A stretch of DNA of 26,721 bases from Chrysochromulina tobinii (lineage: Eukaryota > Haptophyta > Prymnesiales > Chrysochromulinaceae). The translations under genes and the position numbers were made by a program. The stretch lies in the NCBI GenBank assembly GCA_001275005.1, contig JWZX01002774.1:1-26721 (forward strand). The letters are read 5' to 3'. The first letter of the stretch is position 1, and each line of letters opens with the position of its first letter. Below the pieces are notes generated by a model. It did no database searches. It saw only the letters and a list, made by a program, of their open reading frames with translations, and was not told the origin of the DNA. Shown one piece after another: positions 8,120-16,865 of this stretch.

Positions 8120-9094
8120 TCACTTGGCGCCGACCGGCTCAGGGATCTCGCCGTAGCGCAGCTTCGACTGGTTGGCGACCTCTTCTTGCTTACGCTTGAG
8201 CTCCGCCTCATCCACGAGGAAGTGACCAGTGAGCGGCGCGACTGCCATGGGCGACGGCATCACCTTGAGGTCCTTGTCGAGCCGGTACACGAGCGGCACG
8301 CCCGTCGGGATCTCGAGCTCGGTGATCGCGCTGTCCGAGATGTTGTCAAGGTATTTGAGCATGCCTCGGATCGAGTTGCCGTGCGCGGCCACCAGGACCG
8401 TGTTGCCGCGCTTCAGCGCCGGCATGATCGAGCGCTCCCAGTATGGCAGGCACCGGTCGACCGTGTCCTTGAGGCACTCGGACAGCGGGATCTCATCCTC
8501 CGGGATGTGCGCGTACTTGGCGTCGTTGCCCGGCCAGTACGGCGAATCCTTCTCGATCGGCGGAGGTGGGATAGCGTACGAGCGACGCCACTTCTTCACC
8601 TGATCATCGCCGTATTTGGCCACCGTCTCCTTCTTGTTCAGGCCGGTGAGCCCGCCGTACATGCGCTCGTTCAGCCGCCAGCTGTAGTTGATCGGCACGT
8701 CCTCCTGGCCCATGATCTTGAGCGCGATGGCAAGCGTCTGCTGCGCACGCGTGAGCAGGCTGCAAAACGCCACGTCAACATTGAGCCCGGCCTCCCACAT
8801 CGCAGTCGCCGCGCCCGCCGCCTCATTCTTGCCGAGCGTCGTCAAAGGGACGTCGGCCCAGCCAGTGAAGCGGTTCGCCTCGTTCCAGTTGCTCTGGCCG
8901 TGGCGCAGGAAGATGATGGTCGCGTACGTTCCGGGCGGTGGGGCGGGAAAGGAGGGTGCGCCCACCTGCCCCATAGAGATCTCGCTCGCGGCCGCGCGCG
9001 AGATGGTGGGAGTACGCTGCATGGCCGTGGGCGCCACAACGAAGGCGCTGCAGACCTGGAGGCCAAGGAGGAGGATCGCAACCATGGTCGGCAT
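8120..9094 (-). CDS. gpmA: 2,3-bisphosphoglycerate-dependent phosphoglycerate mutase, plastid-targeted
   Basis: The protein has 324 residues and interconverts 3- and 2-phosphoglycerate in glycolysis. The family marks are complete: IFLRHGQSNWNEANRFTGWA with the phosphorylated His65, RLNERMYGGLTGLNKKE with Glu143, KWRRSYAIPPPP, and AAHGNSIRGMLKYLDN with the second His238. The catalytic part spans about 58-300, the usual length for dPGM. The N-terminus carries an extra 55 residues: a hydrophobic segment (MVAILLLGLQV), then CSA|F18VVAP, then a Ser/Ala/Arg-containing stretch. A Phe directly after the signal cleavage site is the known hallmark of bipartite plastid targeting in algae with red secondary plastids. 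The start is the ATG at 9094; Met4 (9085) would give the same targeting. A 42-bp piece of this gene recurs inverted at 10100-10141. Confidence 0.95.
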   Translation of the reverse strand: MPTMVAILLLGLQVCSAFVVAPTAMQRTPTISRAAASEISMGQVGAPSFPAPPPGTYATIIFLRHGQSNWNEANRFTGWADVPLTTLGKNEAAGAATAMWEAGLNVDVAFCSLLTRAQQTLAIALKIMGQEDVPINYSWRLNERMYGGLTGLNKKETVAKYGDDQVKKWRRSYAIPPPPIEKDSPYWPGNDAKYAHIPEDEIPLSECLKDTVDRCLPYWERSIMPALKRGNTVLVAAHGNSIRGMLKYLDNISDSAITELEIPTGVPLVYRLDKDLKVMPSPMAVAPLTGHFLVDEAELKRKQEEVANQSKLRYGEIPEPVGAK

Positions 9095-9674
9095 CTCAGC
9101 GGAGGGGGCGAAGAGAGATCTTCTTGACCCCCGAATGCGTCAGCGAGATCCGCTCAAGATTGTAGTCTCGAGAAAAATTGATGCGACACAAGTCGTTTGG
9201 GTCGGCGGACAAACTCGGAAAAACTCGGAAAACCATACTTGTACCAAGCTAGGGAAAGACACTGAAGATGAGCGGCTATGTGTGAGTGAGCCTCACTTAG
9301 GCACGGTGAGTCGTCAGTCGATGTCGCCCGCTCCCCGCTGCGGCCCGGCGGTTTGCGGTGCTCAACACACGCATCCTTTCGTACGATCAACCCGGAACCC
9401 GCCCCACCCGAACGTCATCCACACGAGTAACACACGAGGTGGCTGTTAGGTGGCTGTCAGTGCCTCACGCACACACAGGACGAGGCCTTGTTGCGTTGCT
9501 GGTCGTTCCGCACGTTAACCAGATACATGCATGTTCTTGTACAAGACCACGGCCGCGAGCTCACAAGCAAGCGGGCGTTCGGTCTCGGCTCCCCCGCCTT
9601 ACCCACCACCCCCTCGTCTTCTACATGCACCTCCCTCTCGGCGCTCCCGCCGAGCAAGACCAGCACTCAGACGC
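9095..9674. other. Upstream spacer of the dPGM gene
   Basis: This is 5' flanking sequence of the dPGM gene and 3' flank of the next minus-strand gene. A short tandem repeat (AAACTCGGAA twice) lies at about 9210-9232. No supported gene, TATA-like box or structured RNA was recognised. Confidence 0.5.
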
Positions 9675-10412
9675 TCAGTACGAGGGCGAGGGCGACACTG
9701 ACCGGCCCCGGGGCGAGAGAGCTGTGCCCATCGAGAGGTTCATGGACTCGCAAAAGAACGAGGGCGAACCCAACGTCGGCATCGGGGGTGCGCGCGAGGG
9801 CGGGCGCATCGTATACCGGCTACCGCGGAACGGCGCGGTCGACTCCTTGAACGAGCCCGGCTGGGTGTACAGGCCGTTGGAGCCCCAGAACGCCATCGCG
9901 TGCACCTTCGTGTGACGTGCAACATCTTCAGTGCCGATGGCGGTGGCTGGCCGCTTGGCGATCTCAGACGGCGAGAGCTTGAAGGGAGCGGATGCACCGT
10001 GAATCTGCGTTCCAAGAGATTCGACCTTGTAGCGCTTGACCGGCCGCAGCAACATGGGGCCATTGACAATCGTACGCGGCGAATTGAGATGGGGCGGCTG
10101 AGCAACTGGAACGAGGCGAACTGCTTCACCGGTCGGGCCGATGGAGCAGAGTTTGAATGCTGACGAGTCGGGGAAGTGGGAGTGGCGGAGCCCAGCGGGC
10201 TGCCCGAAGACGGGCGAGGACGGGCGTGTGCTAGGGCAAGACACGGGGCCCATTTCCCACGATGAGAAGGACTGGCGCTTGGGCTTGTTGAATGGCTGGC
10301 GCAGAGTCGAGCCGAGCATCGCGTTCGCCATCAAAGAGCGCGCGTTGCGCGCAGCACTGACGTGCCCGAAGGTGACTTCAGAAAAGGGAGAGAAATCCTC
10401 GAAGGCCTTCAT
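9675..10412 (-). CDS. Hypothetical protein, 245 residues, possibly with one intron
   Basis: An ATG at 10412 opens a 245-codon frame that ends in TGA at 9675. No family was recognised. The sequence is basic and rich in Ser and Pro, with motifs such as TLRQPFNKPKRQSFSS, NGPMLLRPVKRYKVESLG and KVHAMAFWGSNGLYTQPG, and no signal peptide or membrane span. The segment 10098-10244 starts with GTGTCT and ends with TTGCTCAG on the coding strand, is 147 nt (3n) and stop-free, and looks less conserved in style than its flanks; it may be an intron joining EMGP to PPHLNSPRT in phase 0. Its 3' end contains the inverted dPGM fragment. Whether the gene is expressed is unknown. Confidence 0.5.
   Translation of the reverse strand: MKAFEDFSPFSEVTFGHVSAARNARSLMANAMLGSTLRQPFNKPKRQSFSSWEMGPVSCPSTRPSSPVFGQPAGLRHSHFPDSSAFKLCSIGPTGEAVRLVPVAQPPHLNSPRTIVNGPMLLRPVKRYKVESLGTQIHGASAPFKLSPSEIAKRPATAIGTEDVARHTKVHAMAFWGSNGLYTQPGSFKESTAPFRGSRYTMRPPSRAPPMPTLGSPSFFCESMNLSMGTALSPRGRSVSPSPSY
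10100..10141 (+). repeat. Inverted 42-bp copy of dPGM coding sequence
   Basis: On the plus strand this stretch reads LSNWNEANCFTGRAD around the match, against QSNWNEANRFTGWAD in dPGM. It matches the coding strand of 8853-8894 at 38 of 42 positions, with the first 22 bases identical. The dPGM gene lies on the minus strand, so the two copies are inverted relative to each other, about 1.2 kb apart. The flanks do not match by eye. Confidence 0.85.
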
Positions 10413-10788
10413 CGCTTGGACCTGCGCGAGAGCCGAGCCTCATGCAACAAGTTTTGCGAAGCCCAAAGACAAGAAACGTCTGCGAAAGGTCAACTTCTGG
10501 ACTGTCGTTGCATGCTATCTGCTTGACAACAACCAAACATCTCATCGTTGATTGTACCACGCCAGTCAAGAGCATAGAGCAAGCGTGCGTAACGTATAAC
10601 ATCTGTAACTCTCCGCCGATTACCGTATACCGACAGCCACAGAGTTAACGCGCCGAATCCACACCGTCAGATAATCCGCGTGTGTCCCGTCTCCGCCGCG
10701 GTACCGCCGCGGGGGGCCTACTCGCTACTGTAACAAGGGGGGGGCACCTGCAAAGGCGTAATGACAAACTGCACTTGAGCACGAACCG
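10413..10788. other. Spacer with no recognised gene
   Basis: This lies between two minus-strand genes. Apart from a GC-rich CCGCCGCGGTACCGCCGCGG palindrome near 10693-10712, followed by a G-rich stretch (10713-10743), nothing stands out. Open frames here have no domain content. Confidence 0.5.
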
Positions 10789-12469
10789 TCATTCGCAAGG
10801 TCTGTTTGAGTAAAGCAGAGAGTGTATCTGCGGCGGTGAAAGCCCCACGGCCTTCAGCACGGGAAGGACAAACTCCGATGCCGGCTTGACCTCCAACATC
10901 CCCGTCGACTCGTACGCATGGCACAGGTGGTTCATGCCAACCTCATTCGTAGATACATGCGACGGGTAGGTGATCTCATTGATACGGAGTCCGTCTGCAT
11001 GGCTCATGAAGGCATCCTGCACGCGGGCGGACAACCCATAGTAGGAACGCGCATGAGGCCCACACACCCTGGAGCTCTCGGATGGGAGAGGGGGGAGACC
11101 TCAGATTAGGGACAACCCATGTTAGGGACACCCTGGGACTCTTGGATGGGAGAGGGGGAGGGGGAGAGGGGGAGAGGGGAAGGGGGAGGGGGGAGGGGGA
11201 GGGGGAGGGGCTCGAGGGCCAGCGTGCCGAACTTACGAGGCGGAACCAATCTGCACCGAACGTGGTCGCCACGCGTTGGCATATGGAAGCCAGTTCACCC
11301 GCATGTTGACCGACGAGATCCATGATAGTACTGTATTCGTGCCGCTCCCTTGGCACCCCACCCTTGGCCCCCATCCTACCGCTCCCTGGACCGTCCTCGA
11401 AGCGCTTTCGAAAGTGTGGCGCTGGCGCGACGCGGGAGCCCTCGAACGCGAAAAAGGAGTAGTACGCGTTCATCCGACGATCGAACGGAGTCTTTGCTCG
11501 CTGGGGCTCTCCGCGTTCGCTGTGCACGCCCTTGAACAGCCCTCTCCTCTCATCCTCGAGTTGTCGTAACTCTGCCCAGTTGCTTTTAGCAAGCCCTGCG
11601 GTGAGTGAGCCCAGCACGCACTCGGTATTGAGCTCGACGAGAAGCGGGGGAGGGTCGCCAGGCCGGTGCTCGGCTGTGCTCTCCGGCACAAGACGCTGAA
11701 CGAGCACGCCACGGCATTGCCTGAGCTGGTGGAAGCTCGGAGGCATCTTGAGCATGTGCTCCACATGCTGCGAGAGGAGAGTGGTTAGATTACTTACACT
11801 GCGTGCGTCGTCTGGATCGATGCTCATAGACCGGACGGTGTCTGTGTATAAGCTTGCACCGTCGGTTGGGTATTGTTTGGCTTCCATCAACCGGCCGGAC
11901 TTCGGCTTGAGGAGCCACACATGCATCCCCTGCCCGTCAGTTGCACTCTTCACGACCAGAGGAGTCCGTTGATGCAAGTTCGATGTCAGGATGGACGTGA
12001 ACAGGGCTCGATCATAAAGTGGCCATTTGCCCATTCGCCTCTTCGCAAACGCTCCGTATAAGGTCGTTGCCGTACGTGCTCCCAGTGATTGGAGCACGAG
12101 CGTGTTGAACAACTTGTTCTCGAAGATTGTGAACGTTGGCTTGACTTTGTAGTTGAGCATCATGAGCTGCATGCGGACATACGAGCGTGTAAAAATGGTC
12201 TCGCTTCGGTTGCACACGCTTCTCGCCCAGCCGGCTACAGCCTCTTTGTAAGCAGCTAATTGAAAAATGTCGTTTTGGATGCACGCTCCGGATGCTGTGA
12301 AGTGGTTCGTATAGAACACACGAACCACAAGTGACTGTTGTAGCGGGCACAGAGTGGATCCATCATGATTGTTTACGAAAGGTAGGACAAAGTCACTGCT
12401 GATGCTCTTGGCAGCGAGTATTGGGAGCAGACGTGAAGCAACCGCTTGAATCGGCAACAGGGCCGACAT
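10789..12469 (-). CDS. ATP-grasp-like (TupA-type) protein, two exons
   Basis: Exon 1 is 12469-11237 (411 codons) and exon 2 is 11016-10789 (75 codons plus stop), giving 486 residues. The intron 11017-11236 has a GTAAGT donor and a GTGCAG acceptor, both phase 0. Splicing joins TTFGADWFRL to DAFMSHADGLRINEITYPSH, restoring the C-terminal ATP-grasp pattern (R-x-D-hydrophobic, then a Glu before T-Y-P). The ATP-binding segment is TPLVVKSATDGQGMHVWLLK near residues 170-189. The TupA-like ATP-grasp group occurs in glycan and teichuronopeptide synthesis, where an amide or peptide bond is made with ATP; the substrate here is unknown. The frame extends upstream to 12571 but without another ATG. The N-terminus (MSALLPIQAVASRLLPILAA) could be a weak signal anchor. 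The fold call is moderate, the intron call strong. Confidence 0.7.
11017..11236 (-). other. Intron with a pyrimidine tract of CCCCT units
   Basis: The intron is 220 nt, GTAAGT to GTGCAG. On the plus strand it contains a run of GGGGGA and GGGAGAG units at about 11140-11213. A unit close to CTCTCGGATGGGAGAGGGGG is present twice (about 11076-11097 and 11138-11158). The transcript would carry a long C-rich tract. Reading through it gives an SPSPSPLPLP-type peptide, which does not fit the surrounding protein. Confidence 0.8.
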
Positions 12470-12685
12470 CCTCCCACCCTTTAACGCACAAGTTCTTGAT
12501 CCAAAAATAGCTCGATCTCTCGGCTTAAAAAAGCAAGCCAGGAAATCAGGGAAGCCCTGTGTTAGGCCCACATTGCTACATGCCTTCTCCCTAGCTCATA
12601 TCGATACCGACGTGCGCAACGGTGAACGATTCCTAATATGATGCGCCGCGAGGCGGCATGTGGACTCCGAGAGCCCACAGTCCTC

Positions 12686-14086
12686 TCACGGACCATCGGG
12701 GCCGACCTCGCAAAACTGCCACTGCTGGCAGCATCCGAACGTGCGCATCGCTTGCTGCAGCTCGGCGGTAGTCGGCTGTGATCGGCGCTCACCTGCCGCC
12801 GCCTCGGTCCACGGAAGGCCCACCTGCTCCACCTGCGCCCATGGCGCACATGAGAGCGGCTCGCGCATCCGCCAGGCTGGCTGGGCGCTGGCCTCCTTGT
12901 GCGCCTGCTCGAACTGAGCGAGGGTGCGCGGGTGGTGCGAGATGACGAATCGCTTGGCGTTCATCGCTCCGTATGTCGCGTCACGCATCGCATCACGCAC
13001 AGAGACGAGGCTCACCTGCGGCCGGTGGGTTCGGGTTAGGGCTAGGGTCAGGGCTCGGGTTCGGGTTCGGGTTTGGGCTAGGGTTTGGGGTAGGGTTTGG
13101 GTTTGGGTTCGGGGTAGGGTTTGGGTTTGGGTTCGGGGTTGGGGTAGGGGTAGGGAGACGAGGCTCACTGGCGGCCGGTCGGTGCTGTTGTGCCCGAGAG
13201 CATAACCAAGAGTCACATCAGAGTAGCCGCAGTCCCAATGGGCCTTTGGGCTGGCTTGCGAGGCACGCCCGGCGGCGACGAGGGCGTGCAGCGAGGCGGA
13301 CGAGCGCATCCAACCCGCAAGGTCGGCGCCCATGGCCGTCATCGCACCGACGACGAAGGGGAAGGGCCCCCTGCTCTTCTTCTGATCTCGAGGGCAGCCG
13401 TGCACGTGAGCGTGCGCAGCCCCTGTGGGGTTGTGGGCCCATCCGCAGTGCTTCCATGCGCGCGGCAGAAAGGAATCGTACTGCACGTACCCTACGTACG
13501 CATTGCGCAGCGGCGCGAGTGGTCGCAGCAGCGCGAGCAGCCCGCCCACATCCACGTACGAGTCGTCATCCGCCTTAGCGTAGAAGCGAGCGCCCGGGAA
13601 GGCATGCACCGCGTGCGGGAACCACGCGAAGAGCTTGTCGATGCACGAGAAGATGCCGCCGCGCTCGCCAAAGTCACTCGCGTCGATGAATTCCAGGTCC
13701 CTGTGCGCCGCGTGCTCCGCCTGCAGCGACTGCTCCATGGTCTTGAGGCCGCGCCGGCCCATGACGAAGCGCACGAGCGCCGTATCGCTCGAGGGCACCG
13801 TGGACAAGTAGGTGCGCCGGATCCAGTCTCGAATGTGCGGAGTGCGCGGGTTGGAGATTATCCCGAGCACGAGCAGCCGCGAGTACTGAGCCTCGACAGT
13901 GCTTGGTGCTACCGCGCTGCCGCCCTCGTCGCGGAACGAAGCACGCTGCCGCCGCCTTCCACGCCGCTTGCGCCAGCGCCGCACAAGGGTCTCGGTGCGA
14001 TTGAGCAAAAATAGTGTCTCCGCCATCGCGCTGTGAGTCGCCTTCAGCGTCGACTCGATCGTGTTCAGATGTAGAGCCGATCCCAT
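12686..14086 (-). CDS. GT31-like beta-1,3-glycosyltransferase
   Basis: The ATG at 14086 gives 466 residues unspliced, or 415 if the segment 13016-13168 is an intron. GT31 marks in order are: IRDWIRRTYL (86-94), LVRFVMGRRG (104-113), the metal-binding DDD at 173-175 in FYAKADDDSYVDVGGLL, YVGYVQYDSFLPRAWKHCGW, GPFPFVVGAMTAMGADLAGW, and DCGYSDVTLGYALGHN with the EDV-like acidic site. FVISHHPRTLAQF follows downstream. The family transfers galactose or GlcNAc in beta-1,3 linkage in the Golgi, using UDP-sugars and a divalent metal. A type II membrane anchor would be expected; none is visible before the basic stretch RRWRKRRGRRRQR (36-48), so an upstream exon is likely. The C-terminus has a Cys-containing tail. 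Confidence 0.85.
   Translation of the reverse strand: MGSALHLNTIESTLKATHSAMAETLFLLNRTETLVRRWRKRRGRRRQRASFRDEGGSAVAPSTVEAQYSRLLVLGIISNPRTPHIRDWIRRTYLSTVPSSDTALVRFVMGRRGLKTMEQSLQAEHAAHRDLEFIDASDFGERGGIFSCIDKLFAWFPHAVHAFPGARFYAKADDDSYVDVGGLLALLRPLAPLRNAYVGYVQYDSFLPRAWKHCGWAHNPTGAAHAHVHGCPRDQKKSRGPFPFVVGAMTAMGADLAGWMRSSASLHALVAAGRASQASPKAHWDCGYSDVTLGYALGHNSTDRPPVSLVSLPLPQPRTQTQTLPRTQTQTLPQTLAQTRTRTRALTLALTRTHRPQVSLVSVRDAMRDATYGAMNAKRFVISHHPRTLAQFEQAHKEASAQPAWRMREPLSCAPWAQVEQVGLPWTEAAAGERRSQPTTAELQQAMRTFGCCQQWQFCEVGPDGP
13016..13168 (-). other. Probable 153-nt stop-free intron flanked by direct repeats
   Basis: On the coding strand it starts GTGAGCCTCGTCTC and ends CGGCCGCAG, followed again by GTGAGCCTCGTCTC. 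Splicing in phase 0 joins NSTDRPP to VSLVSVRDAMRDA without change of frame. If retained, it adds 51 residues of LPRTQTQTLPQTLAQTRTRT type, foreign to the enzyme. The two ends share the 14 bases GAGACGAGGCTCAC plus a further GCGGCCGGT. Confidence 0.7.
13026..13157 (+). repeat. Degenerate telomere-like G-rich repeat
   Basis: This is about 130 bp of tandem GGGTTTGGG, GGGCTAGGG, GGGTTCGGG and GGGGTAGGG units, close in style to TTAGGG-type telomeric DNA but variable and internal to a gene. It fills almost the whole putative intron of the GT31-like gene. Confidence 0.85.
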
Positions 14087-14400
14087 GTTTACGCGTGAAG
14101 TCGAGCGCGCCTCCGCGGGCGCGTCGATACCATAGCGACAGTGGCCTCCGTGCTTGGGGGTCCGGAGTGTGTGCGCGCGTTGTGTTGAACAGCAGCAGCA
14201 GCGTTACTTTGGGAAGGGGCCCGCAAGCGGGGCGCCGGGAAGGAGATGAACGTGTGAATGCTGAATGGCCGAGCCTCTTCTAGACAGTTTTGCCCACGGA
14301 TCCACATACCCGACCGTCTGTGGACACGTTTCTTCACAGGACTCAGCTCTCAGTACTCAGAGGGCGTCAACGCCCTGTCGACTGTTTGGACTGAACGCCT
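14087..14400. other. Short spacer
   Basis: This lies between the S28 protease (3' end at 14401) and the GT31-like gene. The part next to 14086 stays open in the GT31 frame for tens of codons, so it may be 5' untranslated or part of an upstream exon. A (CAG)4-like run is at about 14190-14202. Confidence 0.4.
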
Positions 14401-16061
14401 TCAGAGCTCCTGCCGCGCCGCCCGTTTTGCCATGCGCTTCTGCGCGTGCTCCTGGACCCATCTGCGCATTTGGCCGCGCTCAAACTCCCGCGCCCATCCA
14501 ATGTCGGGGTAGTCCACGTCGGCCGGGTCCGAGAACATGAGGTCGATGTGGTGGGCGCCATTGGGGAGGATGATGGCGAAGATCGAGTCCGACAGGTTTG
14601 TCAGAACGCCGCCGCCGTGCCATGGGTCCTGCAAGCCGTTGGAGAAGACCAGATTGGAGCTGCCGGCGATGCGCTTGCCGCCGAGCGCGACGCGGGCCCA
14701 CTCGGGGCGGGGCGTGACGCTCCACTCCGGGCAAGCTCCCGCCGACCAGTCGGAGCAGTTCTGCTTCGGGTAGAACGTGCCGTTCGGGCAGTAGAACATG
14801 TCCTGGTCGGTGCCTTGTGTAAAGGGCTGAGTCATCTCGGTGCACCACTGATAACCCCAGTCGCCCACACACCGATCCGCAGGCCCCTGCTCTGTGAGCG
14901 TGAGCCGCGGCTGGACGGGCCTCGGCAAGGCGCCTTGGGGTGCCCCTTGGGCCCTCCGGCGCGGTGGCGACGTCATCTTGCGAGGACGGCGCGCCTCAAG
15001 CTCCAGCTGGCCAGTGATGTCGAAGCATCTCTGGTCGCCCGTGTTGTTGTACTGCACTGCCACCGCCGCGCGCACCGCCTCAAAAAGGGCACGGTCCCCA
15101 TCCTTCTCGGCGTCCACCTTGGCGAGGTGCGAGCACGCCACCCGCACCGGCCAGGGGGGCAGTAGCGAGTCTCCATGCATCAGATAACTGCTGGCGAACG
15201 GGTAGTTCCCCATCGCCATGTTCGCCCAGGGTCCCTCGGCCCACTGGAGGATCGAGTATGGGTCGTCGGACGTGGCGTCGCGCGGACGAACGGGCTTGCA
15301 AGTGCGGAACGCCTCGGTCAACAGCTGGCGGCCGTCCGGCGTCTGACCAGCTCCGAGAATCCGAGGCCAGGCGGCCTTGAGATTGGTCTTACAAGCGTCC
15401 GTGCTCCCGCCCGCCGCCGACGCGTCGAAGGTGACGCCCTGGTTGAACGCATTGTAGTCGTACGGCGGGTGCAGCCCCGAGAACGACCAAACGGGCGCCG
15501 AGGCGGCGATCACGCCGTCAATGGCGTTCGGGTAGTGAACGCGGAACCAAGAGCCGAGCATGCCGCCGTAACTGCCGCCAAAACCGACGAAGGCGGACTC
15601 GGCCGCACCCCACTGCTCACGCAGGTGGTCGATCAAGTAGGCCATGTCGGCCATCGCCTGCTCCATCGTGAGGAAGCTCATGCAACCAGGCGTGTTCGGC
15701 GCGTAGGGCATAGACATGCCATAGTAGCGGTGCTCACCGAATACCAACATCGCACCAAACTCGGCCGCGCTCTCCCACATGAGGCCAGTGTGATTGACGT
15801 AGAGCTCGACGTTGTCCTCGTTGCCAAAGTAGAAAAAGATCGGGCCGTGGCCTTCGCGGTCCCACCATTGCTGGTTGATGAAAAAGCGCTGCTGGAAGGT
15901 TGTGTGCGAGGCGTCTCCAAGTGGTGATGCCCAGTTGAAGTGGTCGATCTGCTGCTCGAGGTAGTGGACTGTACAGTTGACCGTGGATGGGCAGCCCTCC
16001 AAGCGCCCTTGCACCCGGGGAAAGGCGAGGCGGCGCTGAAGATGGCAAGGTGTGCCAGCAT
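14401..16061 (-). CDS. Serine carboxypeptidase of family S28 (prolylcarboxypeptidase/DPP7 type)
   Basis: The S28 pattern is clear: YLEQQIDHFNW at the domain start, RFFINQQWWDREGHGPIFFY, LVFGEHRYYGMSMPY, FVGFGGSYGGMLGSWFRVHYP with the nucleophile Ser at 15571-15573, SNGLQDPWHGGGVL with Asp at 14626-14628, and PNGAHHIDLMFSDPAD with His at 14548-14553. Spacing Asp to His (25-26 residues) fits the human enzymes. S28 enzymes remove residues after proline at acidic pH in lysosomes or outside the cell. Cys pairs and N-x-T sites (NCT, NHT) support a secretory route. The start is unresolved: the catalytic frame has no ATG upstream of the domain, while an ATG at 16061 in another frame encodes a signal-like MLAHLAIFSAASPFPGC. 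The frame is open to 16266 through a dispersed repeat. A 96-nt stop-free segment (14892-14987, GTCCTC to CTCACAG) may be an intron. Confidence 0.88.
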
Positions 16062-16084
16062 ATTCACAACTCGATTCGCGGCCG

Positions 16085-16136
16085 TTACCGGTACGTGTTT
16101 GTCCCGGCTCCCCGCGGTGTCTTTTTAACGGTACAA
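16085..16136. repeat. Dispersed repeat copy at the 5' end of the S28 gene
   Basis: Plus strand: TACCGGTACGTGTTTGTCC, then CGGCTCCCCGCGGTGTC, T5 and AACGG. It is the same unit as the 1-2 kb cluster and lies just upstream of the candidate start ATG at 16061, in the 5' flank or an intron. Confidence 0.8.
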
Positions 16137-16266
16137 GTACAGTACAGTACTTGTACCCCCCCGCGGGCTGTTCCCGTATTGTACGGTATTCCAACTTCTC
16201 GGCCCCAAACTCGGCTCCTTCCCCACAGCACGCTGTGGCGGCTCGGGCATTGACGCTTCTGTCCAC

Positions 16267-16865
16267 TTGTTATTGAGAGAGTCGATTACCCCCCTTGAGA
16301 GGACAGAGGAGAGGTATTTGCTCGACAACCCCACACCCTGACGCATACCGTTGCGACCTCTTCTCACTTCTGAATCGGCCGCTCGTGTGTGGGCAACAGG
16401 CGGCCCGACTCAGGCGTCAGCCGTCACAGGTCCCGGTGGCTCAGGTGTACGCTGATATCAATGGGTTTATAATCATCTATGCGGCGGCGGCGATGTGGCG
16501 GCGGCGAGTATGTTAACGAGTATGACCCAATGACAGTCGGCCTGCTGACTTCCTACTTTAGTACTGGACTGGCGCGACGCGGCCTGACGCAAACCGAACT
16601 GCTACATGTACATGAACATGTGTACCGAGCTACTAAGAACTAACAAAAGAACACTTGTGCGCTGCCGCGGGGACGCGGCAAAAGGACGCGGCCTGACCTA
16701 CTTCACGCGGACCGACATGCACTTCACGATAAATTCCTCTGTGCAGACTGCCTAGGATCATGCGCACCACGCCGATTGCGCGTAGCTTGCGGCGTAGCGC
16801 AGGTCACACGCGCGATATGCCTCGTGCGACCGTGCCAAACACAATAGTGCAATCAACCGATTCAA
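16267..16865. other. Spacer, nothing firm
   Basis: This is the 5' flank of the S28 gene and the 3' flank of the Cys-rich glycosyltransferase-like gene. It includes a GCGGCGGCGATGTGGCGGCG microsatellite near 16481-16508, and GACGCGG motifs recurring in 16567-16695. No gene was recognised. Confidence 0.5.

Noticed and set aside
7867-8211. N-terminal extension of the ArfGAP protein
   Set aside because: The frame is open but overlaps the 3' end of the dPGM gene and has no ATG before 7866 that gives domain content.
8186-9127. 313-codon plus-strand frame
   Set aside because: It is antisense to the complete dPGM gene with all catalytic motifs on the minus strand.
13026-13157. True telomere or chromosome end
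   Set aside because: The repeat is degenerate, only about 130 bp long and inside a gene with normal coding sequence on both sides.
14446-15927. Plus-strand frames of 239 and 250 codons across the S28 gene
   Set aside because: They are shadows of the protease, whose Ser-Asp-His motifs are all on the minus strand.
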